DNA of 21,833 nt from SHLQ01 sp964562985. GTDB lineage: Bacteria; Actinomycetota; Acidimicrobiia; Acidimicrobiales; SHLQ01. The notes under the pieces were generated by a model. That model was not told the origin of the DNA. It did no database searches and saw only the letters and a program-made list of their open reading frames with translations. The stretch lies in the NCBI GenBank assembly GCA_964562985.1, contig CAZLWE010000057.1, positions 1-21,833 on the forward strand, given 5' to 3'. Numbering within the stretch: the first letter of the stretch is position 1; each line of letters opens with the position of its first letter. Shown piece by piece: positions 7,399-15,415 of the stretch. Position numbers and translations under genes: made by a program.

Positions 7399-8982
7399 TT
7401 AGCCGACTAGGGCGTCGAGGATCTCGGGTTCCCACGTTTCGGTCTCGACATCGAATGCGCCGAAGCCGCTGTAGAACTCCCAGTAGCTGGTCGACATGCC
7501 GTGCCCGGTAGCGATATCGACGACCGTTTCAGTCCATGCGGCACGATCAGAAAGCGGTGCTTGCCCGTCGGCGGCGAAGGCTCCGAACTCCCCGAGGTTG
7601 AGTGGGATGCCCGTCTGTGCGGACCACTCTGCTGCGATGGCGAAATGGTCTTCGAGTTGTTGTCGTTGAGTGGAGAGGAGGTCTTGACACCCGTTGGTGG
7701 TGCACAATGTCAATGACTGCACGGCGATGCTGCGTGCACCCTCTCCGGTGTTCATCAAAAACACCCCGGTTGTTGAGTCAGGACATTGGCTCAGGTCGAC
7801 CTCGCGGGTCGTTGGGGTTGTCGAGAGTTCGAACTCCACGACCTCCAGGGAGTTGTTCAGATCACGGCACCCGACCCGAATCGCTGTCTCTCCCGAAGCG
7901 CTGAGCGAGAGGCTCGTTGGGGTGAAAGGGCCGTCAAGGTCGACGCCGAAGCCCGCCCATTGGACGGCGTAGTTCACCGCGATACCTCCGGAAGCGGCTG
8001 CAATGTTGGTGTCCCATGAGCCGTTGCTCGCTTGGTCAGCAAGGCCGATATAGGTCGGATCCCAGCCGGTACCAACTGGTGGAATCGGGTCTGCGAACAC
8101 TGCGCCCTGATGGGTGAACTCGAATGGCGTGTAGACGTGAACGGTTCCCAACAGGTACGGATCGTTCGGGAGCTCGAGGTCTTGGAGCGAGTCGACGGTG
8201 TTGAAGTCTCGAGGACCGACGATCACGGTTCGCGTGGGGTGGTCCTCTCGCACGATCTCCAGGGTTTGGCCAAACAGGTCGTTCCAGATCTGTGGATCAC
8301 CGTTGAACTCGCCATGTGGCTCGTTCAGGATCTCCAAGATCATGTGGTCGCCAGCATCTGCGAGCCGCTCAGAGATCTGTTCCCAGATTCCGAGGAAGCG
8401 CGGGGTCTCGGCCTCGATGTCGGCGTGGATCTCGTCGTAGTGATGCAAGTTAACGATGATCATGAGGTCGTTGGCAGCCGCTTGATCGATCGCCCAGTCA
8501 ACCCGCTCCCAAATGGAGTTGTACTCATCGCTTTCGATGGTTGGGTCGTCGTCAGGAATGAGGAACGGAGCGTTGACGTCCGCGTACCCCGCCCAGCTCA
8601 CGGGGAGGCGAACGTGATCGAAGCCCGCGTCCTTGATAAGCGTGAAATACTCAGCCTCGAGGCCGGGGCCCCAGGTGGTCTCGCGTGGGCCATCCAACGC
8701 GTTGCCGAGGTTGATCCCTCGACCGAGCGCCGCGTTGATCTCCGCTGGGGTTGGGACGTCGGGGTCGGGTTCAACGGGTGTTTCGGAATCCGATGGATCT
8801 TGGAGCGCTAGCGCCTCGGACGCCTCCCGAGCCGAGTCGTCTTCGGCTGTTTGGTTCGCTGCATCGTCGGGTGTGACATCGGTTGCAGCACCCCCATCAG
8901 CAGCTGATCCGCATGCTCCGAGCAGTAGCACAAGGCCTAGTAAAGCCACTAAGAGTGTTGATTTGGTACGAAAAAGGCCCAC
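7399..8982 (-). CDS. Glycoside hydrolase family 5 (endoglucanase-like) lipoprotein with inserted domain
   Basis: Exported GH5-type retaining glycanase, expected to cleave beta-1,4-linked glucan or mannan outside the cell. The chosen start is GTG 8982, which gives a canonical lipoprotein signal (GLFRTKSTLLVALLGLVLLLGAC). An ATG at 9051 adds 23 residues that do not look like coding sequence; neither start has a clear ribosome binding site. An acidic Ala/Asp/Glu linker follows, then the TIM-barrel: RGINLGNALD, HVRLPVSW, VNLHHYDE, acid/base LNEPHGEF (E encoded at 8320-8322), HVYTPFEFTHQG, and nucleophile LGEFGAF (E at 7588-7590). The two catalytic Glu are 244 residues apart, far more than usual, because about 130 residues with four cysteines are inserted after FTHQG. 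The gene is convergent with rpoD and divergent from the polysaccharide glycosyltransferase gene, so it may act on that polymer. Confidence 0.9.
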   Translation of the reverse strand: MGLFRTKSTLLVALLGLVLLLGACGSAADGGAATDVTPDDAANQTAEDDSAREASEALALQDPSDSETPVEPDPDVPTPAEINAALGRGINLGNALDGPRETTWGPGLEAEYFTLIKDAGFDHVRLPVSWAGYADVNAPFLIPDDDPTIESDEYNSIWERVDWAIDQAAANDLMIIVNLHHYDEIHADIEAETPRFLGIWEQISERLADAGDHMILEILNEPHGEFNGDPQIWNDLFGQTLEIVREDHPTRTVIVGPRDFNTVDSLQDLELPNDPYLLGTVHVYTPFEFTHQGAVFADPIPPVGTGWDPTYIGLADQASNGSWDTNIAAASGGIAVNYAVQWAGFGVDLDGPFTPTSLSLSASGETAIRVGCRDLNNSLEVVEFELSTTPTTREVDLSQCPDSTTGVFLMNTGEGARSIAVQSLTLCTTNGCQDLLSTQRQQLEDHFAIAAEWSAQTGIPLNLGEFGAFAADGQAPLSDRAAWTETVVDIATGHGMSTSYWEFYSGFGAFDVETETWEPEILDALVG

Positions 8983-9195
8983 TACGGTAATGGTAGTGGA
9001 GGTGGGGAGGTCTCGCGACGGCGGGCCCGGCCAAATCGATCGATGCAGCATGCAAGGTAACTATCGGCGGCGACCCCACACTCGCTGAGCTAAATCCGCG
9101 TAAGTATTGACACAGGGATTTGCTAGCCCTTTCACCCATCCCATTAAGGCCAATTGGCTCAGGTTTGAAACCGCGGAGAGCGGCACCTTTGGGAT

Positions 9196-10011
9196 ATGCA
9201 AACGCACTCGGCGTTACAGGACGTCTACACCTGGGGAATTCGGTTCACGGATGCGCCAGACATCGATCATGTCTGTGCCGCACTCCTTGACGGATTCCGT
9301 GGCAAGCCCACAGAGCTCCCACTGGTGGTGACACCGAATGTGGACATCATGGTGACCTTGGAGAACGCTGAGGCGTACGTGAAGGAGACCGTGGACAAGG
9401 CCGCGATGGTGTTGCCCGACGGGCAGCCACTGGTCAGCCTTAGCCGCTTCGCCGGCGGCACCCTGCAGAGCCGGCTCCCCGGTTCCGATCTCACCGAACG
9501 ACTTTGGCCGGAATTGGTCACACAGCAGCGCCCGACGTTCGCAGTGACGCCATCGGTTGAAGTCGCTGAACGGCTCGCCGTGCAACACGTGAAGTTTACT
9601 TCGCTCGTTGCCCCCATGATCCCCGCAGAGTCAGGGTCGTTGATCGACCGATTTGCCTGGGAATGCATCGAAGCGATGTCGAAGATGGATGAACTACCCG
9701 AGTTTGTGTTCCTCGGCATTGGCTTCCCGAAGGATCCGTTGCTGGGCCGCTCGATCATCGATCAATGGCCAGCCGAACTCGGCCCTGCCCCAATGGTCAT
9801 TGCCGTGGGCGCATCACTCGAGTTCGTCACCGGCCTCAAACAGCGAGCTCCCGAAGTGTTTCAGCGCTACGGCATGGAGTGGGTGCACCGTATGGCGAGC
9901 GAACCTCGCCGGATGATCAAGCGCTACTTCTTCCGAGACGCTCGGTTCCTGCTCATCCTCGTCAGGCACCTGCTGCGAACGCCACTCGTTCGGGCGTTTC
10001 GCCAGCGCTAG
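9196..10011 (+). CDS. WecG/TagA/CpsF family (GT26) glycosyltransferase
   Basis: A 271-residue glycosyltransferase that transfers a sugar, typically an N-acetylmannosamine-type residue, from a nucleotide donor to a polyprenyl-diphosphate-linked acceptor at the cytoplasmic membrane face. Family hallmarks are VVTPNVDIM (~46-52), VLPDGQPLV with the conserved Asp (D75), and RLPGSDL (R93-L99). The basic, hydrophobic C-terminus (RRMIKRYFFRDARFLLILVRHLL) matches the membrane-binding tail of the family. The start is ATG 9196; a GGAGAG lies somewhat far upstream (15 bases). It is divergent from the GH5 gene and overlaps the flippase gene tail-to-tail by 4 bases. It likely adds the second sugar of the repeat unit built by this locus; the initiating phosphoglycosyltransferase is not in the window. 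Confidence 0.9.
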   Translation: MQTHSALQDVYTWGIRFTDAPDIDHVCAALLDGFRGKPTELPLVVTPNVDIMVTLENAEAYVKETVDKAAMVLPDGQPLVSLSRFAGGTLQSRLPGSDLTERLWPELVTQQRPTFAVTPSVEVAERLAVQHVKFTSLVAPMIPAESGSLIDRFAWECIEAMSKMDELPEFVFLGIGFPKDPLLGRSIIDQWPAELGPAPMVIAVGASLEFVTGLKQRAPEVFQRYGMEWVHRMASEPRRMIKRYFFRDARFLLILVRHLLRTPLVRAFRQR

Positions 10012-11282
10012 TCGTTTCGTCTGCGGCTCGCGGAGTACCAAAATGCCGCCAGCAAGAACGCGTCGGCGGCGTAGGTTGAAATTGCTGCCCCTCGCCACCC
10101 CAAGCTCGGGATGAGGGCAAGGTTCATCACAATGTTGAGCACGCTCGCAGAGATGGTGGCTCGGCTTCGGGTGCTGTGAGCACCGAGGCCGCTGAGAATG
10201 TCGCCGGCGAGGTTCTGGCTGATCCTGATAGCGGGAAAGCCAGCCATGGCCACGATCACCCACGCAACCCCGTCAAAGCTCTGATCGAGGATCGCTTCGA
10301 CCACGGGAGCAATACCGATGAGCACGACGGCGGCAAAGCACCCGTAGAGCAGCAACGGCTTGAGAATTCGTCGGGCGAGTTGGTGTGCGCTACCGCCGCC
10401 CTCAGCTCCGGCTCGAAAGAAGTCGGGATACACGACTTCGAGTAGCGCTTGGGCTGGCAGCATCGAGTTGAACACGATGCGAGCGCCGAAGCTGTAGATG
10501 CCAGCGTCACCAGAAAGGCCTGCACGAAGGAGCAGGGTCTGGTCGATTCGCGTGGAGACGGTCAACGACGTTTGCCCGACTGCGATAGTTGCGCCGCGCG
10601 TGAGCTCTTCCCTAGTGGTCGGAATCGATAGCCTCGGGCGCCCGAGCTTCGCGCCGACGTTGGACATCGATAGCACCCACACAAGTACGCCCGCTGCTGC
10701 GTAACGAAGGCCTACGTCGTTGAGGTCGGCCGCTGGCCATACCAGGAGGGTGGCGATCGCTGTGATGCGAATAGCGATGCTGCCGATGGCCAGTAGGCCG
10801 GCTCGTCGGAAGAACCCTTGAGAGTTGAATACGCGGACCGCAGTGTCCAAACCGGCGACATGGAACAACTCGCCGGCTGCCAACGTGACGACGAACAGAA
10901 TCGGTAGTCCCGGCAAAAGCAGTGGTCGGAATACAACCATGAGAAGGATGCCGACCGCCGTTGCCAGCAATGTCGTGCCCATTGCCCGTCCATAGGCCGC
11001 AGCAACACCGTCTGGGTCGCGGGCGATTCGTTCGAGCATAAGCTCGCTCGCTCCCAGTCGAGCGAGGCCGCCGAGGATGGCCACCAGAGCCGAAACGCCA
11101 GCGAAACGGCCGAAGTCGTCGACTTTGAGCGCGTCCTGCAGGATTAAAATGGAGAGCAGCGCGCCAGCAGCAAGCGCGATACGAGATACGACGCTCCAAC
11201 GAGAGTTCTTTAGCTGGGTCTTGACGACCTCGCCGTCGCCTTCTTCAGAAGACGAGTCGACCGTCGGAGGAGTTGCTGCCAT
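10008..11282 (-). CDS. Wzx-like polysaccharide flippase (MOP/MATE superfamily)
   Basis: A 424-residue integral membrane protein with about twelve predicted hydrophobic helices and a short charged cytoplasmic N-terminus (SSSEEGDGEVVKTQLKN). The start of the membrane part (SRWSVVSRIALAAGALLSILILQDAL...FGRFAGV) has the usual look of O-antigen/teichoic-acid exporters of the polysaccharide transporter family. Such proteins flip lipid-linked oligosaccharide repeat units from the inner to the outer face of the cytoplasmic membrane. The ATG at 11282 is 5 bases beyond the stop of the GT4 gene, so the two are probably co-transcribed and coupled. Together with the Wzy-like and Wzz-like genes of the same operon this forms a Wzx/Wzy-type pathway. 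Substrate is unknown. Confidence 0.85.
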   Translation of the reverse strand: MAATPPTVDSSSEEGDGEVVKTQLKNSRWSVVSRIALAAGALLSILILQDALKVDDFGRFAGVSALVAILGGLARLGASELMLERIARDPDGVAAAYGRAMGTTLLATAVGILLMVVFRPLLLPGLPILFVVTLAAGELFHVAGLDTAVRVFNSQGFFRRAGLLAIGSIAIRITAIATLLVWPAADLNDVGLRYAAAGVLVWVLSMSNVGAKLGRPRLSIPTTREELTRGATIAVGQTSLTVSTRIDQTLLLRAGLSGDAGIYSFGARIVFNSMLPAQALLEVVYPDFFRAGAEGGGSAHQLARRILKPLLLYGCFAAVVLIGIAPVVEAILDQSFDGVAWVIVAMAGFPAIRISQNLAGDILSGLGAHSTRSRATISASVLNIVMNLALIPSLGWRGAAISTYAADAFLLAAFWYSASRRRND

Positions 11283-11287
11283 TGGGA

Positions 11288-12358
11288 TCAGGCCGCCTTA
11301 GATATGTTTGACCCGCGTCCATTGGTTGGTTTCAGTTCCTCGAGCATTCGATGTAGCGCCTGACTTGCCGCCGTTTCGGTGAAGTGTTCTTGGGCATACG
11401 CCTGTGCGTTGCGTCCGAGTTCCTTGCGCAGCGCTTCGTCGTGCCATAGCCGTTCGATGGCGTCTCGAAGACCACTGACGGAATTCGGCTTCACGAGGAT
11501 TCCGGTTTCGCCGTCGATGATGTAGTCGCGCACGCTGTAGCAATCGCTGACGATGAGCGGTCGTCCCATGTACATGCCCTCGACGATCGTGACGTAGCCG
11601 GCAGCGGCGATGCTGTCCTTGGGTATGAGCGGAATCACGTTCACGCGACCGTGTTGGGCGATCGTGTGGCAATCCGCCCGGGTGATATCAAAGGGCGTTT
11701 GTACGTTTGACGGCACGGTGATGCCTTGTAGGGCAGGTCGGCCGGCGGCAACGACGGTGGGGAGGCCAAGTTCCTCGACCGCTCTGAAGAAGGTGGGGAA
11801 GTCGCGGTGGGCGGACCCCAAGGCGGCGACAAAAGGTTCATCTGGCTCATCGTCCACCCACGCCGCAATAGCATCCGCATCGGTCGTGTAGGGCACGTAC
11901 TCAAACTGGCTCTTCGGCAGGTCGAGCCACTTGGAGTACACCTCTTGCTCGTAGGTCGAGTGCACGACGAGTTTGTCGATACGCTTCGACGACGCTCGGA
12001 GAAGCATCTTCTTCACCGGGTGAACGTCGAGGTCCGGCACCGTGAACATCCAGGAGATAACCGGCTTGTTCGTGCGGCCCAGCAACTTCTTTAGGCCGAT
12101 GATTGCTGGGAGGTGTTGAAAGAGTGTGATGACTCCGTCAGCATCGCTGTCAAGGGCATCATTCGCATGCTGGATATGGGCGGCCCATCCGCCGAGCGTG
12201 GTGTACCGCTTCTTGCGCTCATGCCAATTTCCGATGGGATTCTGTCGAGCGAGGATCTTCACGCGGTGCGCGTGATTTGAAGCTTCACCGCCAAGCCAAT
12301 CATCGTTGGCGACATGCTCCTCGTTGAAGTACGCCGCGATCACGACCCACTTGCTCAT
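11288..12358 (-). CDS. GT4-like glycosyltransferase
   Basis: A 356-residue cytoplasmic, membrane-associated glycosyltransferase of GT-B fold. The C-terminal donor-binding half is recognisable: FVAALGSAHRDF, VTIVEGMYMGRPLIVSD (E-containing motif) and IDGETGILVKPNSVSGL, followed by the helix WHDEALRKELGRNAQAYAQ typical of GT4 enzymes. The N-terminal acceptor half is atypical (MSKWVVIAAYFNEEHVANDD) and lacks the common Gly-rich loop. The ATG at 12358 has a good ribosome binding site (GGAG, 7 bases away). It lies 38 bases after the polymerase gene and 5 bases before the flippase gene in the same operon. It probably adds one sugar of the repeat unit; donor and linkage cannot be read from sequence. 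Confidence 0.85.
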   Translation of the reverse strand: MSKWVVIAAYFNEEHVANDDWLGGEASNHAHRVKILARQNPIGNWHERKKRYTTLGGWAAHIQHANDALDSDADGVITLFQHLPAIIGLKKLLGRTNKPVISWMFTVPDLDVHPVKKMLLRASSKRIDKLVVHSTYEQEVYSKWLDLPKSQFEYVPYTTDADAIAAWVDDEPDEPFVAALGSAHRDFPTFFRAVEELGLPTVVAAGRPALQGITVPSNVQTPFDITRADCHTIAQHGRVNVIPLIPKDSIAAAGYVTIVEGMYMGRPLIVSDCYSVRDYIIDGETGILVKPNSVSGLRDAIERLWHDEALRKELGRNAQAYAQEHFTETAASQALHRMLEELKPTNGRGSNISKAA

Positions 12359-12396
12359 CAGCTTTCTCCGTTTCCGTGGCGTTCGGAACCCGCGAT

Positions 12397-13626
12397 TTAC
12401 GCGAAGGCCACAGGAGTTCCGTCGGATCGCGGCGCGAGATCTTGATTGGAAACTCGATGTTTAACCCCAACGGAAGCGACGGCGGCGGCGAGTATGACGA
12501 GGAAGATGTTCGGCTCTGCGGAGATCACGGGCTCCGAGATTCCAAAAACAGCGATCGCGAGCACAATGGCATCTCGATCGAGAATCCGGTTGCCACGCGT
12601 CTGAAAGCCGTAGCCCAAGAAGGCGAAGGTGACGAAGCCGATAGAGGGCAGGCCGCCGATCAATCCGAGCTGGAGCCATAGGTTGTGGGCATGGTTGATC
12701 TCAAAGGAGCCGAGCACTCCCTCGGGTTTGATCTCTTTGAACAGGTCGGTCGTACTTCCCGGGCCGTAGCCGGTGATGGGTTCGGTACCGATTGCGCCAA
12801 CCGAAATGTCCCAGATATCGGTCCGGCCGGTCAACGTGGTGAGCTCGGTCTCGTTGCCGCTTCGACTGAGGGTCTCCGTGCTGCTGTCGAGAAGGGACGT
12901 TTGGGTTACCAAGATGCCGATGGTCAACAACAATCCAACGACGGCAGGAACGGCGATGCGTGGGAGGAACTCCGACAGGCGGACGAGAAGCGCTAGTGCG
13001 GCTCCCGCCATTGCGGTGCGCGAGTCGGTGAGAAAGAGCAGTCCTCCGGCGAGGAAGAAGAGGGCCAGCGCCCAGTTGGCGCCTTTCAAGAACCGATCGA
13101 GGAATACGACGAGAGCGATGCCCATAGCTCCGCCGAGGTGGTTTGGGTGACTCATGATGCCGTTAAGGCGTAGGCCGCCGCCTTGGCCTGTGACGAACAA
13201 CAGGATGCTGGCAATCACGATGAACGCGAGGGTGAATCCGAGGTAGCCCCGTGCCTTTTCCCAGCCGCCACGGGTGACCAGGATGACCCCGAGCCCGATG
13301 TAGGCGGTGAAACCCAACGAGAAGACCGTGCTCGCCAAGGGCTTCAACCCGAAGGCCGCCACGGCGAGCTGCCAAACGGCGAATGCGCCGAGCCACTTTG
13401 CGGGGCTGACCAGCATTCGAGTTGCCCACGCGGGACGCAACATCATCAGGCCAATGGCGCCAAAGAACGCAGGGATCTGAATGAACCAACGGAAGATGTC
13501 GTTCTCTGGTCGTGCTGGCGGTGCACCGGGGATCTGAAACGGTTCGATCGCCGCGACTATGAGGACGATGAGGACAATGCCAAGAAGCCAACCACGCTCC
13601 TGGATCCCGAAGCGGGGCAGGATCAC
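12397..13626 (-). CDS. O-antigen polymerase/ligase family (Wzy/WaaL-like) membrane protein
   Basis: A 409-residue polytopic membrane protein with about ten to twelve helices. It carries conserved features of the O-antigen ligase/polymerase domain: NGIMSHPNHLGGAMG, LTDSRTAMAGAA, a large periplasmic-type loop with LTGRTDIWD and GYGPGSTTD, and NHAHNLWLQLGLIGGLP (~312-328), whose His residues are functionally important in the family. These enzymes join undecaprenyl-linked oligosaccharides outside the membrane. In a locus with flippase and Wzz, a polymerase (Wzy) role is more likely than ligation. The start is GTG 13626, overlapping the stop of the Wzz-like gene by 4 bases (GTGA), so expression is tightly coupled with chain-length control. 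Confidence 0.88.
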   Translation of the reverse strand: MILPRFGIQERGWLLGIVLIVLIVAAIEPFQIPGAPPARPENDIFRWFIQIPAFFGAIGLMMLRPAWATRMLVSPAKWLGAFAVWQLAVAAFGLKPLASTVFSLGFTAYIGLGVILVTRGGWEKARGYLGFTLAFIVIASILLFVTGQGGGLRLNGIMSHPNHLGGAMGIALVVFLDRFLKGANWALALFFLAGGLLFLTDSRTAMAGAALALLVRLSEFLPRIAVPAVVGLLLTIGILVTQTSLLDSSTETLSRSGNETELTTLTGRTDIWDISVGAIGTEPITGYGPGSTTDLFKEIKPEGVLGSFEINHAHNLWLQLGLIGGLPSIGFVTFAFLGYGFQTRGNRILDRDAIVLAIAVFGISEPVISAEPNIFLVILAAAVASVGVKHRVSNQDLAPRSDGTPVAFA

Positions 13627-15281
13627 GCTGCTTTACCTTCGCCCTTTTTCGAACGCGAATTTTTCGACTTCCTCGGCTTCTTCTTTTCCGGAGTCGGACC
13701 GCCGCTGTCGGGTCCTGAGTCGTCGCCGTCGTCTGGGTCGGCTTGGGATTCGAGCTTGGCCTTGGTGTTTTTATTTGTTTTGCGGTGTTCTTCGGCCTTG
13801 GCGGCCAAGCGAGCTTTGGTGTCCTGGTGTGCGTCTTCGTGTTCGTCGCCGTCGCCGTCGCCGTCGCCGTCGGCTTCGTTCTTGGCGCCCCAGCGTGAGT
13901 TCTTCTTGGCCTCTCGCTCTTCTTCGACTTCTATCTCGTCGATGTCCAGCTCCACCGGGATGATCTCGGTCGAGCGAATGCTGGCCGGTTCTTCGCCTTC
14001 GGCCAGTGTGCCGTAGGAGGTGTTGATGACGCCGTTGCCCTTGTCCTTTGAGGCCAGGACGACGACGACGGGATCTGCCGAGAGAGTGTCGAGGTTGTCC
14101 ACGGCGCGATGTGCTCGACGCAGCGCTACCCGACCTGTTGGGACGACGAGTGCGAGTTGGTCAGAGGCGACAACCTGCTCCATTCCGGCGGTCGAGGAGA
14201 GCTCGACGATCGAGGTTTCTGTTCCCTGGTCGGCGAGGGACTGGGCGAGGAGGTCGGTGACCTTGCTGGAGGCGAGTCCGGCTACCGCGATGGACTGGCC
14301 GGGTGTGCTTTCGGCGGCGACCGCTAGACGAGCGACATCGATTGGATTGATCGCAGCCTTCTCCAGGCGACGGTTACGGGCATCAACAAGGCGAGCCTCG
14401 GGCCACAGGTTGCCGAGGTGATCGAGCGAGCGCACCTTCCCGAAGATCTGTTCAAGGAACGGAATCGCGATGAGCGACAAGAGGAAGAACAGCACCGCAA
14501 AGATTGGGCGTAGATCGTTGGCCGAGGATCCCTCGGCTACGGCACTTGAACTCACTTCGATTGGTGCGCCGGTCTGGTCAGCTTGGATCTGGGTCTGCGT
14601 CAACTGGGTGCTGAGCGTTGTTTCGAGACCCCGTTGGGCATCGATCTGTCGTTGCACGACACGACGCTGGTTATCGATATCGCTCACTTCGAGTTGTAGC
14701 TCGGGTCGATCCTCTGGATCGGCAACCACGAGTTGGTTCTGCACCGTGAGCCACTGATCATCGAGCTGGTCGAACTCGGTTTCGAGCTCGACTACCTGGG
14801 CCTGTAGGTCCGTGATCTCTCGGGTGAGGCTTGATGCATCGGCCACTAGGCTGTCTCGCTGGCTGGCCAGGTTCGCTTCGACGAGCAACTCGCCAAGCGC
14901 GTTTGCGTAGGTCTGTGCATCGCCGACGCCGCCGCGAACGACGGCCACGATCTGCAGGGTCGAGTTTTGTACGTTTGAGCTCTCGACGCTGACGGAGACA
15001 TGCTCGATGTTCGTCTGAGCCGATGCCTCTTCAGCGAGGGATCCGTCTTCGATGAGTCCGCTCTGACGAGACAGGACCGCGTCGAAGAATGGCCAGCGCA
15101 CCTCTTCGGTGAGCCCGACCGTAATATTCGCCGACGCGTCGCTCGATGGTCCTTCAAAGGTAGAGAAGGTCCCACCGACGAAGAACCCGGCTGCTAGCGC
15201 GATCACAGGCACCCACAGCCAACGTAGGTACATCATCAGCGCAATTCGCGCTCCGCGTGCGTCGATTGTGTTTCGGTCCAC
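13623..15281 (-). CDS. Wzz-like polysaccharide chain-length protein with degenerate kinase domain and charged tail
   Basis: About 552 residues from GTG 15281, chosen because GAGGAA sits 6 bases upstream; an in-frame ATG at 15296 has no ribosome binding site. Layout: TM1 (LRWLWVPVIALAAGFFVGG), an extracytoplasmic Wzz-type region with a coiled coil (DLQAQVVELETEFDQLDDQW to RQIDAQRGLETTL), TM2 (PIFAVLFFLLSLIAIPFLEQ, ~258-278), then a cytoplasmic part aligning by pattern with bacterial tyrosine kinases (Wzc/CpsD). At the expected Walker A is AVAGLASSKVTDLLAQSLA, lacking the GxxGxGK[ST] signature, so ATP binding is doubtful. The last ~110 residues are a low-complexity Asp/Glu/Lys tail with a (DG)n run and Lys-rich end; no tyrosine cluster is present. 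It would control polymer length with the overlapping Wzy-like protein. It is first in the operon. Confidence 0.85.
   Translation of the reverse strand: MDRNTIDARGARIALMMYLRWLWVPVIALAAGFFVGGTFSTFEGPSSDASANITVGLTEEVRWPFFDAVLSRQSGLIEDGSLAEEASAQTNIEHVSVSVESSNVQNSTLQIVAVVRGGVGDAQTYANALGELLVEANLASQRDSLVADASSLTREITDLQAQVVELETEFDQLDDQWLTVQNQLVVADPEDRPELQLEVSDIDNQRRVVQRQIDAQRGLETTLSTQLTQTQIQADQTGAPIEVSSSAVAEGSSANDLRPIFAVLFFLLSLIAIPFLEQIFGKVRSLDHLGNLWPEARLVDARNRRLEKAAINPIDVARLAVAAESTPGQSIAVAGLASSKVTDLLAQSLADQGTETSIVELSSTAGMEQVVASDQLALVVPTGRVALRRAHRAVDNLDTLSADPVVVVLASKDKGNGVINTSYGTLAEGEEPASIRSTEIIPVELDIDEIEVEEEREAKKNSRWGAKNEADGDGDGDGDEHEDAHQDTKARLAAKAEEHRKTNKNTKAKLESQADPDDGDDSGPDSGGPTPEKKKPRKSKNSRSKKGEGKAA
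13845..13872. repeat. (GTCGCC)n hexanucleotide microsatellite inside the Wzz-like gene
   Basis: Four perfect GTCGCC units from 13845 to 13868 plus a partial fifth. On the coding strand they read GGCGAC and encode alternating Gly-Asp in the charged C-terminal tail. The unit length is a multiple of three, so slippage would change tail length in frame rather than shut the gene off. Confidence 0.9.
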
Positions 15282-15300
15282 GACTTTCCTCGGCATCTAG

Positions 15301-15326
15301 TGTGACACCCAGTTTTGGGTGATACA
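15301..15326. promoter_or_regulatory. Imperfect palindrome between the divergent Wzz and GT2 operons
   Basis: Arms TGTGACACCCA (15301-15311) and TGGGTGATACA (15316-15326) surround a 4-base centre. The inner six bases CACCCA/TGGGTG pair perfectly and the outer ACA/TGT pair after two mismatches. It lies 20 bases upstream of the Wzz-like start and 90 bases upstream of the GT2 start, in the only spacer separating the two polysaccharide operons. It fits an operator for a dimeric regulator or a hairpin in the Wzz leader RNA. No clear -35/-10 pair is visible around it. Confidence 0.4.
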
Positions 15327-15415
15327 GCGCGCGTAGTGGCGCACATGGGGAACATCGGCACGTAGGGCGAGCCATTTAAGTGAATTGCTTCTCAACTCGG
15401 ATTCGTTGATCGCCG

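Noticed and set aside
8032..8811. A 259-codon plus-strand ORF inside the GH5 gene
   Set aside because: It is antisense to the conserved GH5 catalytic region and its translation shows no domain.
9107..9135. TTGACA at 9107 as the promoter of the GT26 gene
   Set aside because: The -35 box is perfect but no acceptable -10 lies 16-19 bases downstream (TTTCAC at 17). It may be a real site for another sigma factor, but I cannot support it.
9149..9158. Palindrome GCCAATTGGC as an operator
   Set aside because: A 10-base palindrome with no extended symmetry is expected by chance at this scale.
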